Source: Helicobacter sp. MIT 05-5294
GTDB lineage: Bacteria; Campylobacterota; Campylobacteria; Campylobacterales; Helicobacteraceae
Reading direction: 5' to 3'
Assembly (NCBI RefSeq): GCF_000765675.1
Contig: NZ_JRPA02000011.1
Coordinates: forward strand, 1 to 64,000
DNA: 64,000 nt
Shown: positions 1 to 9,330 of the stretch, piece by piece
Layout of the letters: every line of letters begins with the position of its first letter
How positions within the stretch are numbered: the stretch's first letter is position 1
Notes under the pieces: model-generated
What the model was told of the DNA's origin: nothing
Seen by the model: the letters and a program-made list of their open reading frames with translations, nothing else
Databases searched by the model: none
Made by a program: the position numbers and the translations under genes

Positions 1-233
1 AAATAATAGTTAAAGAACATTTACTTTTTCACTCTAAAATATTTTTAGCGCAAAAAAGGAAATGGAATTTTAGCAAAGTTAGCTTAAGGGGAGTTGAAAG
101 ATTCAAATATTTTTTTAAAAATGTTAATATTTATAATTTTATAGATATATCTAATTTTTATTTATTAATAATTATTCTCTTTTAATAATAAAATGCTAAA
201 ATTAGTGCGTTCATTAACATTTAAGGAGAAAAT

Positions 234-1670
234 ATGAATCAAAAACTAACAACAGCGACCGGAACGCCATTGGCAGACAATCAAAATTCCCTTACAGCTG
301 GCAAAAGAGGTCCTACGCTTTTGCAAGATACTTGGCTTTTGGAGAAATTAGCGCATTTTGATAGAGAAAGAATCCCAGAACGCGTAGTTCATGCCAAAGG
401 AAGTGCTGCTTATGGTGAGCTAACCATCACGCAGGATATTACGCAATACTCCAAAGCAAATATTTTTAGTTCTGTGGGCAAGAAAACTAAAGCATTTTTA
501 AGATTTTCCACCGTTGCGGGAGAAAGAGGCGCAGCAGATGCAGAACGCGATGTGCGAGGATTCGCATTAAAACTCTACACCAATGAAGGTAACTGGGATA
601 TTGTGGGAAATAATACGCCCGTATTTTTCATTAAAGACGCAATGAAATTTCCAGATTTTATCCATACACAAAAAAGAGATCCAAAGACCAACTTAAGAAG
701 TGCTACGGCTGCATGGGATTTTTGGAGCTTGCATCCCGAATCCCTGCACCAAGTAACCATTCTAATGAGCGATAGAGGAATCCCGCGAAGTTATAGAGAA
801 ATGCACGGCTTTGGTAGCCACACTTATAGCTTTATCAATACGAATAATGAGCGATTTTGGGTGAAATTTCACTTTAAGAGTATGCAAGGAATCCACAATC
901 TCACCAACAAAGAAGCAGAGGCAATCGTCGCTAAAGATAGAGAATCCCACCAAAGAGACTTGTTTGAAAACATTGAAAAAGGGAATTTTCCCAAATGGAG
1001 ATTCTGCGTGCAGATTATGCCAGAAATTGACGCAGCCAACTACAAAGTCAATCCCTTTGATTTAACGAAAGTTTGGTCACACAAAGATTATCCGCTAATT
1101 GAAGTGGGAATTTTAGAGTTAAACAAAAACCCAGAAAATTATTTTGCAGAGGTGGAACAAGCAGCCTTTAATCCAGCAAATATTGTCCCGGGAGTTGGGT
1201 ATAGCCCAGATAAAATGCTACAAGGAAGACTTTTTAGCTATGGGGACACACAAAGATACCGCTTAGGAATCAACCACTCCCAGCTTCCCATAAATGCTTC
1301 TATTGCGCCTGTTTCCAATACACACCGAGATGGGTTGATGCAAATGGGCAAATTTGGCGGAGCAAGGAACTACAATCCAAGCATTTATGGAGATTATAAA
1401 GAAGATATGAATGCGATTGAACCACCTCTGCACATACAAGAAGGCGATACAATGGATAGATATAATCATCGCGAATATGAGGAGGATCATTTTAGTCAAG
1501 CGGGGGATTTGTATCGTTTAATGAGTGAAAGCCAAAAGGAAGTCCTATGCCAAAATATCAAAGAAGCAATGGAAGGAGTCCCAGCGGAGATTTGTAAGCG
1601 ACAAATTGAACATTTTACTAAAGCCGACCCCGCTTATGGCAAGAGAGTAAAAGAACTTTTGGGGCTATAA
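234..1670 (+). CDS. katA: Catalase (haem, small-subunit clade)
   Basis: Decomposes hydrogen peroxide to water and oxygen. The 478-residue length fits small-subunit (clade 3) haem catalases. Visible landmarks are the distal-histidine region [16 protein letters not shown] (about residues 52-67), [20 protein letters not shown], the asparagine region [13 protein letters not shown] (about 123-135), and the proximal haem-tyrosine segment [14 protein letters not shown] near residue 335. The start is fixed by AAGGAG eight bases upstream of ATG. No signal peptide is seen. Upstream DNA is very AT-rich with TAAT/ATTA inverted words that could bind a Fur/PerR protein, as known for catalase genes in this class; that is inference only. 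An ankyrin-repeat gene follows in convergent orientation. Confidence 0.97.
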   Translation: MNQKLTTATGTPLADNQNSLTAGKRGPTLLQDTWLLEKLAHFDRERIPERVVHAKGSAAYGELTITQDITQYSKANIFSSVGKKTKAFLRFSTVAGERGAADAERDVRGFALKLYTNEGNWDIVGNNTPVFFIKDAMKFPDFIHTQKRDPKTNLRSATAAWDFWSLHPESLHQVTILMSDRGIPRSYREMHGFGSHTYSFINTNNERFWVKFHFKSMQGIHNLTNKEAEAIVAKDRESHQRDLFENIEKGNFPKWRFCVQIMPEIDAANYKVNPFDLTKVWSHKDYPLIEVGILELNKNPENYFAEVEQAAFNPANIVPGVGYSPDKMLQGRLFSYGDTQRYRLGINHSQLPINASIAPVSNTHRDGLMQMGKFGGARNYNPSIYGDYKEDMNAIEPPLHIQEGDTMDRYNHREYEEDHFSQAGDLYRLMSESQKEVLCQNIKEAMEGVPAEICKRQIEHFTKADPAYGKRVKELLGL

Positions 1671-1682
1671 ATGCAGTTTGCG

Positions 1683-1698
1683 GAATCCTTTTGGATTC
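1683..1698. terminator. Small hairpin between convergent katA and ankyrin genes
   Basis: GAATCC-TTTT-GGATTC forms a 6-bp stem with a 4-base loop immediately after katA. There is no strong T run, so it is only a weak terminator candidate. Confidence 0.3.
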
Positions 1699-1717
1699 TA
1701 CAAACACAGAAAAATCG

Positions 1718-2173
1718 CTAAAATCCCCCCGCCCAAAGCTTTTTAAAAAAGCCTATTTTTCTATTGGAATATTTGGCAAGAAGCTCTAAAATTTCTTTTC
1801 TGCGAAACATAATCGCAAAGTCATAAGGCGTCATTCCCATAGGATTCTTAAAATCGGGGTTTGCTCCATTTTCTAAAAGAAGACGCGCAATTTCTGCATA
1901 GCCTTTATAGCATACACCCGAAAGCGGGGTAAGGTTTTTATCATTAGCTTTATCCACTTCAGCTTTGTATTGTAATAGCAGTTTGACACACTCTAGGCTA
2001 TTATGATAGCTTGCAAGCATCAGCAAAGAATCCCCTTTATGATTTGTGAGGTTTGGATTTAATCCATTTTTGAGCAAGGTTTCTAGGTTTTGAAAGTCAT
2101 TATTTCTTGCCATATCAAACGACATTGCACAAAGCTCTTCTAATTTGCTTTGTTCTTCGGGTGTGAGTTGCAT
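1718..2173 (-). CDS. Ankyrin-repeat protein
   Basis: A 151-residue protein made almost entirely of about three ankyrin repeats. The repeat cores are GDSLLMLASYHNSLECVKLLL (about 44-64), LTPLSGVCYKGYAEIARLLLENGANPDF (about 81-108) and MTPYDFAIMFRRKEILELL (about 113-131). No signal peptide is visible, so it is probably cytoplasmic. Small ankyrin proteins next to catalase genes are known in several proteobacteria, where they support catalase activity. Here the gene converges on katA rather than following it, so a functional link is only suggested. It lies 17 bp from the end of hsdR on the same strand. Confidence 0.85.
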   Translation of the reverse strand: MQLTPEEQSKLEELCAMSFDMARNNDFQNLETLLKNGLNPNLTNHKGDSLLMLASYHNSLECVKLLLQYKAEVDKANDKNLTPLSGVCYKGYAEIARLLLENGANPDFKNPMGMTPYDFAIMFRRKEILELLAKYSNRKIGFFKKLWAGGF

Positions 2174-2190
2174 GGGGTTGCTCCTTGATA

Positions 2191-5100
2191 TTAAAGTTTA
2201 GATAGTTCTTCCGCTACAAGTTCGGCTTGTTCAATCACCCTATCCACCGCGAGTTTTTGCATATCTGGCGGATAGCCATATTTTTTAAGCACTCTTTTAA
2301 CCGCCACACGCAGCTTTGCCCGCACGCTCTCTTTGTGTTGCCAATCAAGGGTGATATTTTGCTTGAGTGTATTAAAAATAGCAATGGCAAGTTCTTTGAG
2401 GTTACCTTTGCTCATTAGCTCTCTTGCGCTTTCATTTTGTGCGACAGCTTCATAAAAGGCATATTCATAATCTTTTAGCCCCAAATCTTGCTTTTGTTTC
2501 TCATTTAATATGAGTTCTTTGCTTAGGGAAATCAGCTCTTCTATCGCTTCACTCACGCTAATGAGATTGTTTTGATATTTGTGCATTGTCTTTTTGAGCC
2601 GCTCCATAAGACTTTGAGCCGAGATTGTATTTTTCAGTCGTGCAGAGAGTTCATCATTTAAAATCTTTTGCAAAGTTTGCAAGGCAAGGTTTTTGTGTCG
2701 ATGATGTGCAATTTCACTTAAAAATTCTTCTGATAAAATGCAGAGATTTGGTTTTGAAATCCCCGAAGATTCTAATAAATCAATCACCCCATCGCTCACA
2801 ATCGCATCATTAATGATTTGCTTGATTGCGCTTTGCGAAATTTGAGCCTTACTCTCCTCTTCTTGCTCATATTTCTTTAAACTTCTTTTTATCAAATCAA
2901 AAAACGCAACACCCCTTGCTAGATTCTCTGCTTCTGCACAAGGCAATGCCATAATATATGCTTTTAAAAGCCTTGTTGCAAAGTCTAAAAATCGTTTTTT
3001 GCCATTGTCTTGTGCAAGGATAGATTCGAGAGTTTGGGCGATAAAAGCGAGTTTGTCTTGAGTGGAGAGATTGAAATATTCCAAAGGGTTAATGCCACAA
3101 AGCATTTGCAAAAGAATCTCATAGTTTTCTTGCATTTTTGCAATAGCTTTGTCTTTATCCTCCACAAACTCACCCTTGCCACCGCTTTGGGTATAAAAAT
3201 CTAGTGCGTTCTTTAACTCATTTGCGATTCCTAGATAATCTACAACTAGCCCAGCGGGCTTGTCTTTATACACACGATTCACCCTTGCAATGGCTTGCAT
3301 AAGATTATGCCCACTTAAAAATTTATCCATATAGAGCGTATGCAAAGGTGGCACATCAAAACCTGTAAGCCACATATCGCAGACAATGACTAATTCTAAC
3401 TCATCATCAATATCTTTAAACCTCTTTGCAATCTCGCTTCTTTGTTCTTTGGTCGTGTGGTGTTTGGCGAGCTTTACACCATCATCACTATTTGCAGTGA
3501 TGATAACTTTGAGTTTGCCTTTTTGATAAAATTCATGATGCCAAGAGGGCATTAAAGCAATGATTTCATCATACAAAGAAGCCGCAATCTCTCGGTTCAT
3601 ACAAACAATCATTGCTTTTCCTCTTAACACCTCTTGCCTTTTACTAAAATGTGCAACAATATCTTTTGCTACAACCTCAAGCCGCTTTTTTGCACCAACA
3701 ATCTCACAAAGTCGCGTGGCTTTGGCGTTGATTTTGTCTTGTTCCTCATTTGCAATCAACTTAGAATCAAGCTCTTTTAATATCTCTTGCCCCTCAACAC
3801 TAAGCCCAATTTTAACCAACCGACTTTCATAATAAATCTTCACCGTGGCATTGTCTTCTACCGCTCTAGCAATATCATAAATATCAATATATTCTCCAAA
3901 AACGCGCCGCGTGTCTGCGTCTGCTTTTTCTATGGGTGTGCCGCTAAAACCTAGATAAGTCGCATTTGGCAAAGCATCTCGCAAATATTTAGCATAACCA
4001 TAGCGGAGCTGTGCCTCGTCATTTAACCTTGCCTCAAAGCCATATTGGCTTCTATGGGCTTCATCGCACAAGACAATAATATTTTCTCGCATACTCAAAA
4101 GTTCAAAGCTCTCACTTTCGCTTCTAAATTTTTGAATCGTGCTAAAGATAACGCCCCCACTTGCTCTTTTGAGTTTTGTTTTTAAATCTTCTGTGCTTGT
4201 TGCCATTATGGGTTCTGTGCGTAAAAGCTCTTTTGATTTTGCAAAGGTCTGATAGAGTTGCTCATCAAGGTCGTTTCTATCGGTGATGATTAGTAATGTC
4301 GGGTTTCCAAAAGTTGCAATCGCCTTTGCACTAAAAAACACCATTGTAAGGCTCTTGCCGCTGCCTTGTGTGTGCCAAACCACCCCGCCTCTTTTATCAT
4401 TACACATTGCAATTTTGACTGATTCTATTGCCTTTTGCACTGCATAATATTGGTGATATGCAGCAATTTTTTTAATGATTTGCATGGTTGATATACCCGA
4501 TTTGTCGCTCAAAATTTGCTTTTCAAACACGACAAAAAAGCGCAAAATCTCTAAGAGCGTGCGAGGTTTTAAAACCTCAAGGATTTCTATGGAGAGCGAT
4601 TTATCCTCGCTTCGCCATCGCATAAATCGCGTAAAATCTGCGCTTAAACTCCCAACCTTACTATTTAGCCCATCGCTTAGCACACACAAAAGATTTGGGA
4701 TAAAGAGATGTGGAATCTGTGCTTTGTAAGTTTGAATCTGCTGATACGCACTTTCTAAAGTCGCGTTTAAGTCGAGAGGATTTTTAATCTCACAGACGAC
4801 TAAGGGCAAACCATTCACAAACAGCACAATATCCGGTTGTTTTGGCATTTGCGCATGAAAATATAGTTGGTTACACGCGACAAAGGTATTATTTGCTAGA
4901 TTCTCAAAATCAATCAGGTGTAAGAGAATGCCCCGCGTCTCACCCTCGAAAAACACTTCAAGCGGGATTCCGCGTGTGAGATAAGCGGTGCATTTGGCAT
5001 TTGCCTCTAAAAGTTCAATATTTTCAAGGGCTTTGAGCTTTTGCAATGCCTCATCAAGTAAGCGTTCTTGTGTTTCGGTGTTTAGGTTGAGATTGCAAAA

Positions 5101-5280
5101 AGTCTTAGAATCTGCACTCAAATTAATCCTATGCACCGCTTCTCTAAAGACATTTTCTAACACCCACTCGCTGCTTGTGCGCTCTAAATCTTTGCCACTC
5201 TTGCATTGATAGCCTAGAGTTGCCAAATGCTCAAGGAGTAGATATTCTATGGCTTTTTCGTTGAGGGGGTTGGTGGGCAT
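2191..5280 (-). CDS. hsdR: Type I restriction enzyme, R subunit
   Basis: Motor and nuclease subunit of a type I restriction-modification complex: cuts unmodified DNA after ATP-driven translocation. The N-terminal nuclease motif is PDIVLFVNGLPLVVCEIKN (D...ExK, about residues 145-165). The helicase shows WHTQGSGKS (Walker A), CDEAHRSQ (DEAH box) and GFSGTP. I place the start at the ATG at 5280 (MPTNPLNEK, 1029 aa) because AAGGA stands just upstream. The frame stays open 33 codons further, but that stretch is low in complexity and crosses two palindromes. It is the last gene of the operon hsdM, HEPN-like, hsdS, RT, hsdR, and is separated from RT by 195 bp. That gap may carry its own control. 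Confidence 0.95.
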   Translation of the reverse strand: MPTNPLNEKAIEYLLLEHLATLGYQCKSGKDLERTSSEWVLENVFREAVHRINLSADSKTFCNLNLNTETQERLLDEALQKLKALENIELLEANAKCTAYLTRGIPLEVFFEGETRGILLHLIDFENLANNTFVACNQLYFHAQMPKQPDIVLFVNGLPLVVCEIKNPLDLNATLESAYQQIQTYKAQIPHLFIPNLLCVLSDGLNSKVGSLSADFTRFMRWRSEDKSLSIEILEVLKPRTLLEILRFFVVFEKQILSDKSGISTMQIIKKIAAYHQYYAVQKAIESVKIAMCNDKRGGVVWHTQGSGKSLTMVFFSAKAIATFGNPTLLIITDRNDLDEQLYQTFAKSKELLRTEPIMATSTEDLKTKLKRASGGVIFSTIQKFRSESESFELLSMRENIIVLCDEAHRSQYGFEARLNDEAQLRYGYAKYLRDALPNATYLGFSGTPIEKADADTRRVFGEYIDIYDIARAVEDNATVKIYYESRLVKIGLSVEGQEILKELDSKLIANEEQDKINAKATRLCEIVGAKKRLEVVAKDIVAHFSKRQEVLRGKAMIVCMNREIAASLYDEIIALMPSWHHEFYQKGKLKVIITANSDDGVKLAKHHTTKEQRSEIAKRFKDIDDELELVIVCDMWLTGFDVPPLHTLYMDKFLSGHNLMQAIARVNRVYKDKPAGLVVDYLGIANELKNALDFYTQSGGKGEFVEDKDKAIAKMQENYEILLQMLCGINPLEYFNLSTQDKLAFIAQTLESILAQDNGKKRFLDFATRLLKAYIMALPCAEAENLARGVAFFDLIKRSLKKYEQEEESKAQISQSAIKQIINDAIVSDGVIDLLESSGISKPNLCILSEEFLSEIAHHRHKNLALQTLQKILNDELSARLKNTISAQSLMERLKKTMHKYQNNLISVSEAIEELISLSKELILNEKQKQDLGLKDYEYAFYEAVAQNESARELMSKGNLKELAIAIFNTLKQNITLDWQHKESVRAKLRVAVKRVLKKYGYPPDMQKLAVDRVIEQAELVAEELSKL

Positions 5281-5315
5281 TATTTTTCCTTTCGTTGTGT
5301 TTGGTGATTTTGGAG

Positions 5316-5333
5316 GTGCGAATCGATTCGCAC
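5316..5333. promoter_or_regulatory. Perfect 18-bp palindrome upstream of hsdR
   Basis: GTGCGAATCGATTCGCAC is a perfect inverted repeat 35 bp before the hsdR ATG. It could be an operator for a dimeric regulator or form a hairpin in the hsdR leader. Confidence 0.5.
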
Positions 5334-5356
5334 TAAATCTATATCTTACCCCAAAA

Positions 5357-5370
5357 ACTCTTGCAAGAGT
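5357..5370. promoter_or_regulatory. Second perfect palindrome (14 bp) upstream of hsdR
   Basis: ACTCTTGCAAGAGT is a perfect inverted repeat whose centre is 39 bp from the centre of the 18-bp palindrome. Its function is unknown; the pairing suggests regulation of hsdR. Confidence 0.4.
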
Positions 5371-5475
5371 GTATCTCACATCTTTGAAAAGCTTAAAGAG
5401 TGGGGATTCTATGTTGATTTATTGAGTGGGTTTTGCATGGGGTTTTCCTTCTTCTGTTTCTTCCACGACCAATGA

Positions 5476-7071
5476 TTAAGATGTTGCATCACTTAAAAAG
5501 TCTTTTTTAATGAAAGATACACCTTTTTGTTTAATTGTTTTCCAGTCATCTTTAAGAGATTTTTCATCTAATACTTCATATACAAACAACCAATATTCAT
5601 CAATATTATCAGTAAATGATTTTGCTAATTTTTGATAATTTTTTACAGCTGAATTACCTATAAATTTTTTATCATGCAAGTATGCTAATAGTAACAAAAC
5701 AGCGTCATCAGTTTTCTCAACAATTTCAAATAAATTATCCCGAATCTTAAAATTATATTTTAACGCAAAATATAGGGCATAACTCATTGCTTCAAAAGCA
5801 TTTTTTTTTCCAAATTCAAAGATATTTGTTGCTATTGCTTTTATTGTATTTTGTGGTAATTTAAATATTGAAAAGACATATTCATCTATCATTCCAATTA
5901 AATATGGATAGATTAATACCAAATGATGAATGGTATTTATAAAATATTGTGTAGCTCTAAAAGACAGTTTCTTTTTTGCTATGACTTTTATTGCATATTT
6001 TAATATCGCACTATTTTCATTATTTTGAGCCGTTAAATCAAGTGCTGTATCTAAATATGCTCTTGTGGTGCAAAAATCAATTTCATTATTTTTCTCTGTA
6101 TCATCTTTAGGATATTGGTTGTGAAATAAAAATAAATTTAACTTTCTTACCCAATGTTCAGTAGAAGCTATAGGCAATGAAAGTATTTTTGTTTTTTTGA
6201 GGTTTAATGTTAAATCATATTTTCTTAATTCCATAGACAAATCAATCAAAAATTGTTCAGCTTTTTCCATTGTTTCAACATAGCAATCATAATCATCAAT
6301 ATTTCTAATATAGCTATAATTTTTATTGTACATTTCTTTGTCAATAGCAGTTAAAATAATCTCCGAAATGAGATTTGATGAATGACAACCTATTAATATT
6401 CCATGTGTTTCCGAATCTTTTAAATTTCGTGTAGCTTCATCTATTTGATTAAAATATTTGTTATTATCCCTTCTACATTCTTTAGCTGTAGATTTTTCAG
6501 TTAAAGCCCAAGCTATAGCATGTGTGTATATACTCGGGAAACAATTTGATATGTCCGCCTTTACCAAATATTTTTTACCTATCAATAGGTTTGGTTCTGG
6601 ATAATCATCAACTTCAAAGTTTTTATAATTCATTTCAAAAAGATGTTTTTTGTCTTTAAGCTTTCTTATATGAATCCTGCTTATTTTGTGTTTTTGTTCT
6701 TGTGTTTTCTCTTTAAAATGTTTAAGTAACTTATCCCAATTTTTGGATAAAATCTTACATTGATAATAGTATGCAAAAGGGTTCGGTATTCCTAGAATTC
6801 TAGGGATATTGGTATTTCTAATATTTTGGTAATTAACATATTTATGAGCTTTTTTATAAGCTTTTAATCCATTAGTATTATTTTCATCTTTACAAAAATC
6901 TAAAAAATACTCGGCAGTCAAAAATGGAGGAATTTTTTCTGCAAATAATCCATATCCAAGCAATCCATCAAATAATTCATCTGTCGAAATATCATGTAAT
7001 AATTTGCAATAAGAATTGGTATCTACTTCGACTTGATTAGAAGATAAGATATTTCCATTTGTTTTACTCAC
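5476..7071 (-). CDS. Reverse transcriptase of the UG/Abi (defence) type, embedded in a type I RM operon
   Basis: A stand-alone RNA-directed DNA polymerase. RT motifs appear in order: KADISNCFPSIYTH (catalytic Asp near residue 173), THGILIGCHSSNLISE (about 222-237), YIRNIDDYDCYV (the DD pair near 259-260), and LRKYDLTLNLKKTKIL. About 230 helical residues follow, lacking recognisable maturase or HNH domains. This fits the 'unknown group'/Abi RT class rather than group II introns. I place the start at GTG 7071: GGAGG precedes it by six bases and GTGAGTAA overlaps the hsdS stop. An ATG lies seven codons upstream without such a site. The product is 531 aa. The coding strand carries an A9 run (5801-5809). 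No adjacent retron msr-msd structure was recognised. A phage-defence role is inferred from class and context. Confidence 0.85.
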   Translation of the reverse strand: MSKTNGNILSSNQVEVDTNSYCKLLHDISTDELFDGLLGYGLFAEKIPPFLTAEYFLDFCKDENNTNGLKAYKKAHKYVNYQNIRNTNIPRILGIPNPFAYYYQCKILSKNWDKLLKHFKEKTQEQKHKISRIHIRKLKDKKHLFEMNYKNFEVDDYPEPNLLIGKKYLVKADISNCFPSIYTHAIAWALTEKSTAKECRRDNNKYFNQIDEATRNLKDSETHGILIGCHSSNLISEIILTAIDKEMYNKNYSYIRNIDDYDCYVETMEKAEQFLIDLSMELRKYDLTLNLKKTKILSLPIASTEHWVRKLNLFLFHNQYPKDDTEKNNEIDFCTTRAYLDTALDLTAQNNENSAILKYAIKVIAKKKLSFRATQYFINTIHHLVLIYPYLIGMIDEYVFSIFKLPQNTIKAIATNIFEFGKKNAFEAMSYALYFALKYNFKIRDNLFEIVEKTDDAVLLLLAYLHDKKFIGNSAVKNYQKLAKSFTDNIDEYWLFVYEVLDEKSLKDDWKTIKQKGVSFIKKDFLSDATS

Positions 7072-8308
7072 TTCGCACCTCCATTTTTTCATTAAAAATT
7101 TTTGATAAAACCAAATCTCGCATTTGTTCGAGGGCTAGAATCTCTTTTGCATTGTGGGATATTTTATCAAAAAATCCCTTAGCCTGAATCTGAAAATAAT
7201 CAAGTGTTTCTTTGTCAGGTAGAAGCAAGGGATAATTTTTTATTTTTTCTACATTAAGATTCTGTTGCGCTGAACCCGAAGCTAATAGGTTTAAGTTTTC
7301 CCTTTCATTTTTCAAAAATAAAAAGACAAACTCCTTACTACTTTTTGTCTCATCAACCACCAAACCGCAAGCCGCTTGATTAAAAGCCGATTCTTGAGTT
7401 AAGATTCCAAGCCTCCCCACCGTTGGGCTTGCATAAATAGCAATTATAACCGAATCTTTGGGGAATAATTTGGCAGATGAATTATTCAAGCCCTCATCTG
7501 TAATTTGTTGAATACTTTTAAATAGAAAATTATCATTTAATTCTTTGGTTGAATACCAATTTATGTTTCCACCATAATAAGAATGTTGTTTGGTAGAAGG
7601 TGTCCCTCCTGACTGAATTTTAAGACATATATTCTCTAGTGTTGTTTTCTCCCATTCATTGCAGTTGGGATTCTCTATAAAGTGATGGCGGAAGAGAGTG
7701 AGGGCGAGGGATTCTAAGGTTTGGTTTTGGCGGTGGAGTAAGTCGATTTTGTCATCAAAGCTACTTAAAATCTCCGCGATTTGGTTTTGGATTGGGAGAG
7801 GCGGGAGGGAGATTGTTAGGCTTTCAAAATCATTTTTATTTAAAATAGGAACTGCCGTTCCGTCTGTCCCAAAGATTCTTAAAATAGGATACATATCAAC
7901 CAGAGAATAATATAAAAAGTTATAGTTTATCATATTGTTAGGGATAATAGCATTGATTTGCTGATTTGTTATGGCTTGCACTTTATTTATTGCTACTTTT
8001 CCCATATCTGAACCAATACAAGTTACTAAAACTGAATTTGGAGGCAAAACAATTCTTGAAAATCTATCTACGCCCTCATTAGAAATTTTTCTTGCCGAAT
8101 CTGAAGCATACTTGCAATAGTTTTTATAGTCTGTGGGAGTAATAAATAGCATAGAATCTCCCCAATCTTGTGGGTTATTTTGTGAGGGTGTTTTACCTGT
8201 AATCACTTTACCCACTTCCCCCAACCTTACTTCCCTCCATTCCTCTTTATGGAGCGATTCGAAGAAGTTTGTAAGATTTTCATTGCACAAAGTCATTTTA
8301 TTCACCAT
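7064..8308 (-). CDS. hsdS: Type I restriction-modification specificity subunit
   Basis: DNA-recognition subunit of the type I complex, 414 aa. It has the classic two-domain build. The first target-recognition domain opens with EWREVRLGEVGKVITGKTPS (about 19-38). A conserved helical spacer PLPIQNQIAEILSSFDDKID follows, then a second recognition domain opening EWEKTTLENICLKIQSGGTP and a second helical spacer at the C-terminus. AGGA precedes the ATG. It starts 5 bp after the HEPN-like gene and its stop overlaps the GTG of the RT gene, so the three genes are probably translated from one message. Confidence 0.95.
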   Translation of the reverse strand: MVNKMTLCNENLTNFFESLHKEEWREVRLGEVGKVITGKTPSQNNPQDWGDSMLFITPTDYKNYCKYASDSARKISNEGVDRFSRIVLPPNSVLVTCIGSDMGKVAINKVQAITNQQINAIIPNNMINYNFLYYSLVDMYPILRIFGTDGTAVPILNKNDFESLTISLPPLPIQNQIAEILSSFDDKIDLLHRQNQTLESLALTLFRHHFIENPNCNEWEKTTLENICLKIQSGGTPSTKQHSYYGGNINWYSTKELNDNFLFKSIQQITDEGLNNSSAKLFPKDSVIIAIYASPTVGRLGILTQESAFNQAACGLVVDETKSSKEFVFLFLKNERENLNLLASGSAQQNLNVEKIKNYPLLLPDKETLDYFQIQAKGFFDKISHNAKEILALEQMRDLVLSKIFNEKMEVRSE

Positions 8309-8313
8309 TGTTC

Positions 8314-9078
8314 CTAATTATCATAATGATATTGTAATGCAATGCAGCTTTGAATCTCCCCTATATTCGTAGCATCGTAGAGGTTATATCCTAAACGCAA
8401 AAGCAAGATTTCTAAATCTTTTTGAAATCGTATTTTGGTCGGCTTATTGTGAAAAATCTCATTTCTTGCGTTGCGGATTTGGTCGATTTTGTCTATCAAA
8501 TGTGCTCTTGTGCCATAGCTTGGGAGTGGTTGGCTTTTGTATTCTTTGGATTCTGTGAATAATGAAGAAAGTTCGCTCCAATGATTGGCTAAAATTTGCT
8601 TTAAATCCCCTAAGGAAAATATGTCAAAAACATCAAAAGTATTTTGAAAGTCAGAGATTTGTAAATGTCTTTTGTGCGTAATGTCTGCAATTTGCTTTAA
8701 AAGTCTGTTTTCCTTTGCATTTTGGCTTTGAGATTTCAGAAACCAATCGTCTTTGTCATTGTTGTATAGATTTGCGATTTCTACTGCTAATGTGCTACGC
8801 AAGGCGTTTTCAAAGCAATGCAGAAGTAAAAATTTAGCTTGATGCTCTTTGCGTCTTTTATTGTAGATATTCATAATCGTATCAAAAAGATTATCAGTAG
8901 GGTATTTCGCTAATATTTTTTGCGTTTCTTTGCATGCTCCCCATAAGTATCGATGATGTAAAACCCTTATACTTTGCTTGATGCGGTTTTCAAAATCAGG
9001 CGTTAATAAATGTGAATAATGAGTAAAAAGTTCTTTTATCTTGTGTAAGTTTTGAGATTCTAAACTAAAATTACTCAT
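8314..9078 (-). CDS. HEPN-like protein (Rx4H motif), candidate RNase toxin or sensor
   Basis: A 254-residue, mostly helical protein. Near the C-terminus it has IDQIRNARNEIFHNKP (about 196-213), containing RNEIFH, an Rx4H motif typical of HEPN ribonuclease domains (R205, H210). Proteins of this build are often annotated 'Abi-like' and sit in defence loci. The gene is inserted between hsdM and hsdS. A 250-bp spacer holding a candidate structured RNA lies upstream, and hsdS follows 5 bp downstream. It could be an abortive-infection effector coupled to the restriction system. RNase function is inferred from the motif, not shown. Confidence 0.65.
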   Translation of the reverse strand: MSNFSLESQNLHKIKELFTHYSHLLTPDFENRIKQSIRVLHHRYLWGACKETQKILAKYPTDNLFDTIMNIYNKRRKEHQAKFLLLHCFENALRSTLAVEIANLYNNDKDDWFLKSQSQNAKENRLLKQIADITHKRHLQISDFQNTFDVFDIFSLGDLKQILANHWSELSSLFTESKEYKSQPLPSYGTRAHLIDKIDQIRNARNEIFHNKPTKIRFQKDLEILLLRLGYNLYDATNIGEIQSCIALQYHYDN

Positions 9079-9118
9079 CGCAATTTCCTTATTAATATTG
9101 TATTTATCTTTGCTTTGC

Positions 9119-9200
9119 TATAATCTCGCTAATTCAGAGGTCTTACTGCCATGAATGGCGGGTGCTCCTTAGTGAGAGGATACTCTGAATTTCTTTTTCA
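9119..9200 (+). ncRNA. Candidate small structured RNA with its own promoter
   Basis: A TATAAT box (9119-9124) is followed seven bases later by a closed, nested hairpin. The outer stem is AATTCAGAG (9131-9139) with CTCTGAATT (9183-9191). The second stem is CTTACT (9142-9147) with AGTGAG (9171-9176), including one G-T pair. A short inner GCC/GGC stem is possible. Directly after the outer stem comes TTCTTTTTC, as in a terminator. The predicted transcript is about 60-70 nt, antisense to the leader of the HEPN-like gene. On the opposite strand the same DNA contains AAGGAG and an 8-codon frame (MAVRPLN, stop). Expression is unproven. Confidence 0.5.
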
Positions 9201-9313
9201 CTATTTTATCTAACTAATCCTTACTTAATAAAATCCCATTTCTGAAAGTCTCATTATAGATTCTTTTTATGGATTTCCTCGCTTAAATCTACCTTGCAAA
9301 ACCATCTTTAAGC

Positions 9314-9319
9314 ATTATA
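9314..9319 (-). promoter_or_regulatory. -10 box for the HEPN-hsdS-RT-hsdR genes
   Basis: TATAAT on the minus strand (GTTATAATGC), just after the hsdM stop, could start a message for the downstream genes. A second copy (CTATAATGAG) lies at 9253-9258. Confidence 0.4.
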
Positions 9320-9330
9320 ACATAAACTGG

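Noticed and set aside
5281-5379. N-terminal extension of HsdR to 5379
   Set aside because: The extra 33 codons cross two palindromes and lack a ribosome-binding site, whereas the ATG at 5280 has AAGGA and begins a normal HsdR N-terminus.
5801-5809. A9 run in the reverse transcriptase gene as a contingency tract
   Set aside because: Runs of nine A are common by chance in this AT-rich DNA and the frame is intact; kept only as a remark.
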